A DNA stretch of 64,000 bases from contig CAWBXX010000003.1 in the NCBI GenBank assembly GCA_963792885.1, forward strand, positions 1-64,000, read 5' to 3'. Both the position numbers and the translations under genes were made by a program. Positions within the stretch are counted from its first letter, which is position 1. Every line of letters starts with the position of its first letter. Of this stretch, positions 8,631-16,943 are shown in pieces. The notes beneath the pieces are model-generated. The model was not told the DNA's origin, searched no databases, and saw only the letters and a program-made list of their open reading frames with translations. The stretch comes from DASWJZ01 sp963792885 (GTDB lineage Bacteria; Pseudomonadota; Alphaproteobacteria; Rhizobiales; Afifellaceae).

Positions 8631-9077
8631 TCACAGCGTGATGACGTGGAAGTAGTCGAGGGCCAGAAGCCAGATCATGATGACGGCGAAGAACGCCGCG
8701 AGAAGCGCAATGCTCAGTCCGAGCACCTTCCAGCTCGACTGGAATTCATGACGGTCGGACGCGGCGATCGCCTGCTTCGACATCTGGTAGCGGTCCGCGA
8801 CAAGGCGCGCGACGACCGTGTAGGCGACCGGAATGACCATGTTCGGGAATTTTTCCGGAAGAAACGGCACGATCAGGAAAATGACGACCACGAAGATCGC
8901 GCCCCAGAAGAACGTGGCTCTCGCACGTCCCTCCTCCCCCAGCGCGCGGAAATTCGCCCACAGCAGATAGACCACCGCGAACGGTCCGCCGACGAAGGAG
9001 CCTGCGCCGACCTGGTTCGGGGAATAGAGATAGGTCTTGTCCACGCTTCGCCCCCTTGCATCGACGTGAAATGGCAT
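8631..9077 (-). CDS. Hypothetical membrane protein
   Basis: From the ATG at 9077 (MPFHVDARGRSVDK) the protein has 148 aa with three hydrophobic stretches: around FVGGPFAVVYLLW, FFWGAIFVVVIFLIVPFL and LGLSIALLAAFFAVIMIWLLAL. The YLYSPNQVGAGSFVGGP segment resembles a short conserved motif of uncharacterised bacterial membrane proteins. Starts at 9122 or a GTG nearer the motif are possible. It is divergent from corA with about 75 bp between starts. The 150 bp between it and the IS (8479-8630) hold nothing I recognise. Confidence 0.7.
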   Translation of the reverse strand: MPFHVDARGRSVDKTYLYSPNQVGAGSFVGGPFAVVYLLWANFRALGEEGRARATFFWGAIFVVVIFLIVPFLPEKFPNMVIPVAYTVVARLVADRYQMSKQAIAASDRHEFQSSWKVLGLSIALLAAFFAVIMIWLLALDYFHVITL

Positions 9078-9153
9078 GCGAAGCGGCGTGTCGCCGTCTC
9101 CTCCGCGATTAAACCGAAGCATGCCGGCGGTGCCAACAGCCGGGGAAGCGTCG

Positions 9154-10326
9154 ATGGTCCTTGAATTGGCACGGCCTGCCGCAAGCATCGCGCCGCGGGC
9201 GGTGGGGGGGCGCGAGCACGGTGTCGTCGCGGCCGGCGTCTATGCCGGCGGGCAGCGCGTGTGCGACGTCACGATCGACGACGCCGGCGCTTGGTCGAAG
9301 CGACCCGGGCACGTCGTCTGGATCGGCCTCTACCAACCGTCGCGGGAACTCCTTCGCCGCGTCGAGGCGCAGTTCGACGTGCATGAGATGGCGGTAGAGG
9401 ATGCCGAGCGGCCACACCGGCGCCCGAAGGTCGAGCAATATGGCGATGCACTTTTCATTGTCGCCCGCACCGCGCAGCTTGTCGACGGGCGCGTCGCAAT
9501 TGGCGAGACCCAGCTTTTCGTCGGCCGCGGCTACGTTGTCTCGGTGCGCTACGGCGCGTCGAGCTCCTATGCGGTCGTGCGCCAGAGGTGCGAGGCCTGC
9601 CCGCCAGCACTCGCCCACGGCGAGGACTATATCCTCTACGCCATCCTCGATTTCATCGCCTACAATTACGTCGCCGTGATTGCGGCGATCCACGCTGAGA
9701 TCGACGGGATCGAAGACAAGGTCTTCGCCTCGGAGCTTTCAGACGCGGGAGTCGAGCGGCTCTACATGTTGCGCCGCGATCTCCTCAAGATGAGGAACTC
9801 CGCCGTCCCGCTGATCGAAGTGTGCCGCCGTGTCGAGCATTCCGGCGTCCGCCCACTCGAACCCTCGGTCGGTCCGCTCATTCGCGACGTGACCGACCGC
9901 GTCTATCACATCCAGGAGGAGATCGACTCGCTTCGCGAGGTGCTCGCCTTCGCCTTCGAGGCAAGTGTGATGAGCGCGCAGATGCAGCAGGCACACATCA
10001 CCCGGCGGCTCGCCGCATGGGCCGCGATCCTCGCGGTCCCGACTGCCGTCGCCGGCATTTACGGGATGAACTTCATCGATATGCCCGAGCTCCACTGGCG
10101 CTTCGGCTATTTCGCCGTGCTCGGCGTCGTCGCCGTCGTCTGCGGCGTCCTTTACGCCTCTGGCGCTTCCGCAAGCATGGCTGGCTCTGATTCGTTCGTG
10201 AGCGAGCATTCCGAGCGTCGGTATAGGGAGGCGGGTGCTTCCGAGGACTTCGCTACGGACGAGGCCTGCTTGCCTGGGGACTGTTGCGTTGTTGCACCGC
10301 GCCACCGAAGCCGGCCCTTGACGTGA
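9154..10326 (+). CDS. corA: CorA-type magnesium/cobalt transporter
   Basis: The protein has the CorA layout: a cytoplasmic alpha/beta domain, a long helix (YHIQEEIDSLREVLAFAFE) and two C-terminal membrane segments joined by the diagnostic YGMNF motif (codons near 10060). The start at 9154 follows a GGGGAAG site and gives MVLELARPAAS. The family C terminus (RLWRFRKHGWL, stop at 10188-10190) is present in another frame, reached if one C is added near 10153. The reading as given runs on to 10326 with an unrelated tail, so the real end is probably 10190. The channel imports Mg2+, and Co2+ or Ni2+ in some members. Confidence 0.88.
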   Translation: MVLELARPAASIAPRAVGGREHGVVAAGVYAGGQRVCDVTIDDAGAWSKRPGHVVWIGLYQPSRELLRRVEAQFDVHEMAVEDAERPHRRPKVEQYGDALFIVARTAQLVDGRVAIGETQLFVGRGYVVSVRYGASSSYAVVRQRCEACPPALAHGEDYILYAILDFIAYNYVAVIAAIHAEIDGIEDKVFASELSDAGVERLYMLRRDLLKMRNSAVPLIEVCRRVEHSGVRPLEPSVGPLIRDVTDRVYHIQEEIDSLREVLAFAFEASVMSAQMQQAHITRRLAAWAAILAVPTAVAGIYGMNFIDMPELHWRFGYFAVLGVVAVVCGVLYASGASASMAGSDSFVSEHSERRYREAGASEDFATDEACLPGDCCVVAPRHRSRPLT

Positions 10327-10408
10327 AATCCTAGCGGAAATCGGCTGGTAATCCGGCAAAGCTACTGAAATATTAAGGGGTTTTGCCCGCCCGGCAATGC
10401 AGCCATGC

Positions 10409-10428
10409 GTTTGTTGCAGTGCACAACG
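10409..10428. promoter_or_regulatory. Imperfect palindrome TTGTTGCAGTGCACAA, possible operator
   Basis: It lies about 80 bp upstream of the DUF1127 start. TTGT/ACAA arms flank a TGCA-GTGC core. Similar TGCA-rich palindromes precede PhaR-controlled phasin genes in Alphaproteobacteria, so a PhaR-like site is one possibility; this is inference only. Confidence 0.3.
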
Positions 10429-10508
10429 CAGATCGCGCCGACTATATGCGCGGTGACCGCAGAGGTCTGCGGGCGCCCGCCCGGGGCGGGCGAAGAAGGA
10501 CAAAGACA

Positions 10509-10673
10509 ATGTCGCACAGCAACACGAATACGCTCCGTAGCCGCTACCGCCGCTGGCGGCGCTACCGCGAGACGCTTCGCGAGCTTCAGGGGCTTTCGGG
10601 CCGCGAGCTCAGCGATCTCGGTATCAACCGCGGCGACATCGGCCGCCTGGCGCGTGAGGCCTCCCGCCTCTAA
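10509..10673 (+). CDS. DUF1127 small Arg-rich protein
   Basis: The 54-aa protein ends in the DUF1127 pattern RELSDLGINRGDIGRLAREASR and starts with an Arg-rich helix (SRYRRWRRYRETL). Members in Agrobacterium and Rhodobacter affect phosphate, nitrogen or RNA-related regulation and may bind RNA, but no general role is established. The ATG follows GAAGGA. It is a single-gene unit: a palindromic site lies upstream and a strong terminator follows at 10699. Confidence 0.88.
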   Translation: MSHSNTNTLRSRYRRWRRYRETLRELQGLSGRELSDLGINRGDIGRLAREASRL

Positions 10674-10698
10674 GCCAAAGGCCGAACGCCAAAGATCA

Positions 10699-10730
10699 GG
10701 CCGGGGGCGCCAGTCGCCCGCCGGCCTTTT
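10699..10730 (+). terminator. Rho-independent terminator after the DUF1127 gene
   Basis: GGCCGGGGGCG pairs with CGCCCGCCGGCC (one bulge) around loop CCAGT, followed by TTTT. Confidence 0.8.
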
Positions 10731-10746
10731 CATTTTCGGTGAGTGC

Positions 10747-11364
10747 TTAGGAGTCGGGAATGTGTGTCCTTGAGCGCTTCCATTCCGCGAGCAGCTGAAT
10801 AACCGGCGGCTCGCCGTTGGCTCGCGGCCACGAATCGATGGCCCACCTGTTGCCTGAGCTCGTGTCCAAGAGCACGGCGGTGGCATGCGGGTAGCGCAGA
10901 TCGATGAAGAATCCGCGCGCCGAGGGCAGCTCCACCTTGTGATGCCGCAGATAGCCATTTTTGGCGAGCAGCATCAGTAGGCTCGTCGTATTCGTCGCCT
11001 CGTCGATGCAGTCCATCTGGTCGTCGGCCCCGCGGCCGAACTGCATGCCGGGCAAGTCCGCCGACGTGCCGATGCGCGCGCCGACGATATCCTCGAACAC
11101 CTGGACCGAGTGCGAAATCGCCGCCCGTTCGGCCGCGGCATCTGCGACACCGGTCGCAAGCTTGCCCGCAATTAGCGCTATCTCATCGGAGTTGAAGCGA
11201 ACCGGCGTGACGATGCGGCACGTATAGCCATGGCAAACATAGATATTGTTGGCGGTCGGAGCGTGCCCATGCCCGCGGGCAAACCAGCTTTCCTGCGCGT
11301 GCGCAGCGGTCGCAAGACCCGCCACGGTGACAATCAGAAGAATGAGTTGCCGCATCGAAACCAT
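10747..11364 (-). CDS. Secreted hypothetical protein with transglutaminase-like Cys-His-Asp arrangement
   Basis: The 205-aa protein has a Sec signal peptide (about 5-23, AHAQ cleavage). I do not recognise a named family, but C119 in QMDCIDEATNTTSLL, H160 in YPHATAVLL and D177 in RWAIDSW follow the order and local context of the transglutaminase/papain-like triad (CxDxA helix, H-[AS]-x-V strand, Asp in a Trp-rich strand). It may therefore be a periplasmic transglutaminase-like protease or cross-linking enzyme. Start could be 11364 or the Met three codons later. Confidence 0.7.
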   Translation of the reverse strand: MVSMRQLILLIVTVAGLATAAHAQESWFARGHGHAPTANNIYVCHGYTCRIVTPVRFNSDEIALIAGKLATGVADAAAERAAISHSVQVFEDIVGARIGTSADLPGMQFGRGADDQMDCIDEATNTTSLLMLLAKNGYLRHHKVELPSARGFFIDLRYPHATAVLLDTSSGNRWAIDSWPRANGEPPVIQLLAEWKRSRTHIPDS

Positions 11365-11433
11365 AGTGCTCGGCTGAGCTTAACGATCCGTCGACCCTAA
11401 TCAAACGGAGGCGGCCTTGCTGTCCCCACCCGC

Positions 11434-12864
11434 GTGGCTCCATATCGGGCCAATGAGAGAGCCCGAGCACAAGTTCATGTGATCGGCGGCGGCCTCGCCG
11501 GCTCCGAAGCCGCTTGGCAGCTCGCCGAGGCAGGCGTTCTGGTCGTGCTGCACGAGATGCGGCCGACGACGATGACGCCCGCGCACAAGACCGGCAGCTT
11601 TGCGGAACTCGTGTGCTCCAACTCTTTCCGCTCCGACGATGCCGAGACGAACGCGGTCGGGCTGCTGCACGCAGAGATGCGGCGCGCCGGATCGCTCGTG
11701 ATGGCGATGGGCGACCGCCACAAGCTTCCGGCCGGCGGCGCGCTCGCGGTCGACCGCGACGGCTTCTCGGCAAGCATCACGGAAGCGCTTCGCGCGCATC
11801 CGCTGATCCGCGTGGAGGAAGGCGAGGTCAAAGCGCTGCCGCCCGCGGAATGGGGGCTTACGATCGTCGCGACCGGCCCCCTCACCTCGTCGTCTCTCGC
11901 CGCCTCCATCCAGGAAGCGACCGGCCTCGACCGCCTCGCCTTCTTCGACGCGATCGCGCCGATCGTCCATCGCGAGACGATCGACATGGACGTCGCCTGG
12001 TTCCAGTCGCGCTACGACAAGGCCGGGCCAGGCGGCACCGGCGCCGACTACATCAACTGTCCGCTCAATCGCGACCAGTACTACGCGTTCATTGCCGGGC
12101 TCGTCGCCGCCGAGAAGGCGGAGTTCCGGGAGTGGGAGAAGGATACGCCCTACTTCGACGGCTGCCTGCCGATCGAGGTGATGGCGGAGCGTGGGCCTGA
12201 GACGCTGCGCCACGGGCCGATGAAGCCGATGGGCCTGACGAACCGCCACAAGCCGGACGAGAAGGCTTACGCGGTGGTGCAGCTTCGCCAGGACAACGCG
12301 CTCGGCACGCTCTTCAACATGGTCGGCTTCCAGACCAAGATGAAATACGGCGAGCAGGTGCGCCTCTTCCGCACCATACCGGGGCTTGAGCACGCCGAGT
12401 TCGCGCGGCTCGGCGGGCTCCACCGCAACACCTTCCTGAACTCGCCGCTCCTCCTCGACGAGACGCTGCGCCTGAAATCGGCGCCGCACATCCGCTTCGC
12501 CGGCCAGATCACCGGCTGCGAGGGCTACGTGGAGTCTGCCGCGATGGGGCTGATGGCGGCGCGCTTCGCCGCGGCGGAGGCGTTGGGCGCGACCCCGGTC
12601 GCCCCGCCTGCGACGACCGCGCATGGCGCGCTCCTCGGCCACGTTACCGGTAGGCTCGGCGTGCCCGGCGAGACGGCGGGCAACTTCCAGCCGATGAACG
12701 TCAATTTCGGGCTCTTCCCGCCGATCGATCAGCCGGTCCGCGACGAGGCCGGCAACCGCCTCCGCGGCACCGCGAAGACGCTGGCGCGCAAGCGCGCGCT
12801 CTCGCGCCGTGCGCTCCGCGACTTCGACCTATGGCTCGGCGCCACCAGGCGGCTCGCCGCCTGA
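11434..12864 (+). CDS. trmFO: Folate-dependent tRNA uridine-54 C5-methyltransferase TrmFO
   Basis: TrmFO makes m5U54 in the T-loop of tRNAs using methylene-THF and FADH2. The FAD motif VIGGGLAGSEAAWQLA, the ELVCSNSFRSD segment and GCEGYVESAAMGL near the C terminus are characteristic. At 476 aa it matches the family length. The start given is a GTG; the conserved part begins about 15 codons later (HVIGGG), so a slightly later start is possible. It converges on the DUF4153 gene with overlapping tails. Confidence 0.95.
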   Translation: MAPYRANERARAQVHVIGGGLAGSEAAWQLAEAGVLVVLHEMRPTTMTPAHKTGSFAELVCSNSFRSDDAETNAVGLLHAEMRRAGSLVMAMGDRHKLPAGGALAVDRDGFSASITEALRAHPLIRVEEGEVKALPPAEWGLTIVATGPLTSSSLAASIQEATGLDRLAFFDAIAPIVHRETIDMDVAWFQSRYDKAGPGGTGADYINCPLNRDQYYAFIAGLVAAEKAEFREWEKDTPYFDGCLPIEVMAERGPETLRHGPMKPMGLTNRHKPDEKAYAVVQLRQDNALGTLFNMVGFQTKMKYGEQVRLFRTIPGLEHAEFARLGGLHRNTFLNSPLLLDETLRLKSAPHIRFAGQITGCEGYVESAAMGLMAARFAAAEALGATPVAPPATTAHGALLGHVTGRLGVPGETAGNFQPMNVNFGLFPPIDQPVRDEAGNRLRGTAKTLARKRALSRRALRDFDLWLGATRRLAA

Positions 12865-14681
12865 GGTCTGCGGCCAGTCGGAGCGGCGGAGCAGGAGGTC
12901 GAACGACGCGCGCCGGAAAGCGTCATGTCTGACGTCCGTCAGCTTTCCCGCTGCAAACTGGAAGAGGAGAGCGACCCTCCTGCCCCCAAGCTGCAGGTCG
13001 ACAAGGAACGGCGGACGCGCCCGGTCTTCCGGGAGCGCCTCCACGGCCTCGACCCGCTCCTTGAAGGCATCGAGGAGCGTCTCGGCGGTGATCTGAAGGT
13101 TCACGTCGCCCGACTGGATTTCGATCAACGTGCCTTTCGACTGCAGCCGCACGTTTGGCAGTCCGCCGTCGAGCGAGACCTCAGCGGACCTTACGCCGGT
13201 AAGCGAGAGAGTCGGGACGACGAGGTCGTAGCCGTCGATGGTAACGGCGCCCGGATCCTGCGCCGATCGAGAAGATCTCCCCATCCTCGGGTCGGGCGGC
13301 AACTCCTTGACGTTGAGCGCCTCCCAGAAGTTGCGGCCCGTCTCGATCCGCCTGTCCGCGTCTCCGGCGGCGAGGAAAGGATCGTCGGGCCGCCCGGCGA
13401 AAAGCGGCCTCAGCCGGTCGATCTGCCGGATTTCCGCGAGCATGCGCACGATCGAGCGTACGTCCTCCGCCGCGCCGCGCGAGAATTCAGGCGTTCCCGA
13501 AATTTTTCCGTCTCTCGAGCACGCCGGCATCGCGCGAGATGATCTGTCAGCCGATCCATCTGCGATCGTGCCGAGACGGCGAACATGCCCCATGGCCCGA
13601 AGCTCCCGACGAAAAGCGCCAGCGCCCCGAGCGCCGGAATGACGCGGACGTCGTCGCGGGTGCGCGCGGAAAGTTGCGCGAGCAGGACGAGGCCGAGGAA
13701 GAGCGCGAAGAGCCCGAGCGCATATCGCTCCGGCGTCACGCCATAGATGCCGACGCGCTGCCAAAGCGCGATCAGAAGCAGGCCGAGCGGCACGACGAGC
13801 CCGAAAGGCCACCAGCGCAGGAAGAGCCGCGTCGGCGCCCATGCGAACACCGCCATCGGATGCACGACGACCCTGAGCGCAAGCACCGCCAGCCCGAAGG
13901 ACAGCACCATCCAGCCGATCTGCCCTTTCGGCAGCTCCGCCTCGATCAGGATCTTGAGCGCGTAGACGTGAAGGATGACGACATAGACGGCGAGCAGCGG
14001 TACGGCGACGAAGTCGGAAAGGATGCGAATCCCGGCGACGAAGATATCCGCGGCGTCGGGCGTCGTCGCGCTCCGGGAACGTCGTCGGGATGAGCGACAG
14101 CGCAAAGAGCGGTCCGACGAAGCCGAGGCCGATCGACCAGATATGGCCGTAGAGCGAGGACTTGATGTCGACGCCGAAGAGATAGTCGATGCTGGCGAAG
14201 ATCGCCGAAAGCCCGGCGCAGAAGACGATGATCGCGATGAAGGCGAGCGCCAGCCGCGTGGATCAGGCGCCAGATGAAGGCCCAGAAGCCCTCCGGCTCG
14301 CGCCGGACGTAGGGCGCTAGCGGAATGGACGCGACCGCGGCGACGAAGAGCGCCGGAAACGCGACGCCAAGCCGGTCCCAATACCAGAGCGCCGAGCCGA
14401 TGGACGCCGCCAGGACCAGCGAAAGAAGATGGCGCGGGAGAGCGGCGATGGCCCGGCGCTCGCCGAAGAGCACAGCTGCCGCCGCAAGCGCCGCCGCGCC
14501 AACAAGCGCGATGCCGGCGCGCACGATCTCGTCGTCGGGGAGCTTGATGACCTCGGCGATCGCGAGATTGACGTAGACCGCGAAGACGGCGAGCGCCACG
14601 ACCGCGACCGGAAAGCGGCCGAAACCCGCGACAAGCGGCGTCGCGAACCTCGCGCCATCGTTCGAGCAGCCTGCGCATCAT
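12829..14681 (-). pseudogene. DUF4153 membrane protein, several frameshifts
   Basis: Pieces of one gene are spread over three frames. In order they read: MMRRLLERWREVRDA; then FAVYVNLAIAEVIKLPDDE with multiple membrane helices to FWAFIWRLIHAA; a central part IRILSDFVAVPLLAVYVVILH to FGPWGMFAVSARSQ; and a soluble C terminus GKISGTPEFSRGAAEDV to the stop at 12829. The GPWGMFAVSARSQ segment and the multi-helix layout match DUF4153 proteins. Shifts fall near 14640, 14265, 14060 and 13530. Corrected length is about 610 aa. Function unknown. Conservation on both sides of every break argues for sequence error. Confidence 0.7.
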
Positions 14682-14725
14682 CCGCCTCCCGCCCTGGCCG
14701 CGCAGCCGCGCCCAGCCGATGCGCG

Positions 14726-15558
14726 TCAGGCTTTCGAGATTCGAGATGCCAGCATCCCTTTCCGCGATGGCGGGACCAAGGCGTTCGATCCGGTTCGAGC
14801 AGCGGCTCGACGATCGCGAGCGGCAGAAAGGCCGGCCGCAGCGCCGGTTGGCAATTTCGCGACGTGCTCGCGGGCGAGCGCGAGATGCGCGGCGCGCGAA
14901 AGCCGCGAGCGCCGCCGACCGCCGCCGGCAGACGGCGGGCCGCGCCGAGGCGAGAACGGATCGGCCGCCGTCATCCCATGCTCGGTCAAGAAGTCGCGCC
15001 GGGAAGGATCGTCCGCCCGCGGGCGCGATCTGAGGCGAAGCCGCGAAAGCCGCCGCGCCACGCCGTAGGCGACGCCGGCGTGGCCCGCGGCGTCGGCGCT
15101 CTCCTCGGCCGCTGCGCCGGAGACGATCGCCGCCATCTGGAAGAGCGCGGACTCCGTCTCCCCCATCCGCCCTTCGAGGTCGGTGAGCGTCGCCGGCGGA
15201 TCGGAATAGAGGTCGGCGCCGCGCGCCTCGATCAGCGCTTCGAACGCGGCAAGCGGCAGCGCGTGGCGAGCGATCGCGCCGGCAGCTGCGCGAAGTGCCG
15301 GAGTCTCGCCCGCCCCTCCCGCCGCACCGCCTCGACGAGCGCGTCGCTCCACCATCTCAGCCTGATCTCGCCGAGCGCCGGCTCGTTCACCTGGTGCGGC
15401 ACGCGCGCGATCTCCGCGGCGAAGCCGTAGAGCGCGAGAAGGTCGGCGCGAAGCGCCGGCGGCGCGAAAAGCGTCGCATAGTAGCGCGGCAGGTCGTGCG
15501 CCCGCACGAGCGCGGTCACATAGGCGATGTCGTCTGCGGATGTCGCCTGCGCCGTCAT
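14726..15558 (-). pseudogene. Squalene/phytoene synthase-family protein, frameshifted
   Basis: The start (MTAQATSADDIAYVTALVRAHDLPRYYATLFAP) and DLLALYGFAAEIARVPHQVNEPALGEIRLRWW are typical of the trans-isoprenyl synthase-like family found downstream of secDF in Alphaproteobacteria, related to the mitochondrial complex I factor NDUFAF6. A shift near 15310 and at least two near 15000-15050 split it. Later pieces read LPLAAFEALIEARGADLYSDPPATL and HLALAREHVAKLPTGA. Corrected length is about 275-280 aa. These proteins often lack full prenyl synthase motifs, so an enzymatic role is uncertain. Confidence 0.75.
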
Positions 15559-15576
15559 CTGCGCTCCACAGGCCGC

Positions 15577-15985
15577 TTAACGGTTGCTCTCCACCGCAAC
15601 GAGCGCCGCGGCGACGGCGCGCTCCTCCGAGAGGAGCACGTTGTAGGTCCGGACCGCCGCGCCGGTCGACATCAGCTCCGGAAAGAGCCCGGCCGCCTCG
15701 AGCGCCTCGCGCGCCGCGCGCGGAAGCGGCGTCATCGCGTCGCCGGTGCCGACGAGGAGGATGTCGATCGCCGCCGCTTCGGCGATCAGCCGGCCGACGC
15801 GCCTCCGCCGTGATCTCCGCGGCGCTCGCGACCGGCCACGCCTCGATGCCGCTCGGCAGCGCCAGGATCGAGCCGCGATGCGACATGTCGGCGAAGCGGA
15901 AGCCGCCGTTGCCGTAGGCCTCGATCGGCGCGCGGCCCGGAAAGCGGGCCGGCTCCATCAGGAAGCCGCCGCCGCTCTCGCTCAT
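15577..15985 (-). CDS. Mth938-like domain protein, one frameshift
   Basis: This protein of about 135 aa (corrected) starts MSESGGGFLMEPARFPGRAPIEAYGNGGFRFADMSHRGSIL, the usual opening of DUF498/Mth938 proteins, related to complex I assembly factor NDUFAF3. A shift near 15795 moves the second half (RLIAEAAAIDILLVGTG to LSEERAVAAALVAVESNR) to another frame. It begins one base after the secF stop, so it belongs to the sec operon. Its neighbour is the NDUFAF6-like gene, which makes a shared role in respiratory assembly conceivable. Confidence 0.78.
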
Positions 15986-15986
15986 C

Positions 15987-16933
15987 TCAGGCCTTGGCGG
16001 CGTCGGCGGGCTTGCGTGGCGGCCTGGCTGGCGCTCGGCGCGCGGGCGCAGGTTGAAGTAGATCAGGATCGGCCCGCCGATGAAGATCGAGGAGGCGGTA
16101 GCGACGAAGACGCCCCAGAGCATCGCCGCGGTGAAGGAGCGGATCACCTCGCCGCCGAAGAAGAACAGCGCGAAGAGCGCGAGCAGCGTCGTCAGCGACG
16201 TCATGATCGTGCGCGCCAGCGTCTGGTTGGTGGCGAGATCGATCAGGTCGGAAAGCGGCATCTGCTTGTAGCGGCGCAGCAGCTCGCGGATGCGGTCGAA
16301 GATGACGACGGTGTCGTTCAGCGAGTAGCCGAGAATGGTCAGGATCGCGGCGATCGACGAGAGGTTGAAGTCGATCTGCGTCACCGCGAAGAAGCCGATC
16401 GTCAGGATCGCGTCATGGACGAGCGTGGCGACCGCGCCGACGGCGAACTGCCATTCGAAGCGGAACCAGATGTAGATCATGATGCCGACGATGGTGAAGA
16501 CCGTCGCGATAAGGCCGGTCTGCGCCAGCTCGCCGGAGACGCGCGGCCCGACCACCTCGACACGGCGGTACTCGTAGTCGTCGGAGCCGAGCGTCGCCTG
16601 CACCTTCTCAACGACCACCTGCTGCGCCGCGTCGCCGCCCGGCTGCATCGCGACGCGGATCAAGGCATCGGTCGGCTCGCCGATCCCCTGCACCTCGACG
16701 TCGCCGAGATTGAGCCCGGAGACCTCGGAGCGTATCTGCGCGAGGTCGGCCGGCCCGTCCTTGTGCCGCACCTCGATCATGGTGCCGCCCTTGAAGTCGA
16801 TGCCCTGGTTCAGCCCGACGGTGAAGAGCAGCACGAACGACACCACGATCAGGACAAGCGAGATCGGCGTGCGGATCCTCGCAAGCCTCATGAAGGGGAT
16901 GTTCGTGCCGTCGGGGACGATGCGAAGGGGCAT
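15987..16933 (-). CDS. secF: Protein translocase subunit SecF
   Basis: SecF is the six-helix partner of SecD that uses the proton-motive force to complete protein export through SecYEG. GLNQGIDFKGGTMIEV (first periplasmic part), FRFEWQFAVGAVATLVHDAILTIG and ILGYSLNDTVVIFDRIRE are signatures. The start MPLRIVPDG at 16933 sits 10 bp after secD. A one-base shift near 16015 makes the frame run into the next gene; in the corrected frame it ends RKPADAAKA at 15987. Length is then about 315 aa, normal. Confidence 0.94.
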
Positions 16934-16943
16934 GGAGCGGAGC

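Noticed and set aside
11401..12642. 413-codon minus-strand frame
   Set aside because: Antisense to trmFO, Arg-rich shadow.
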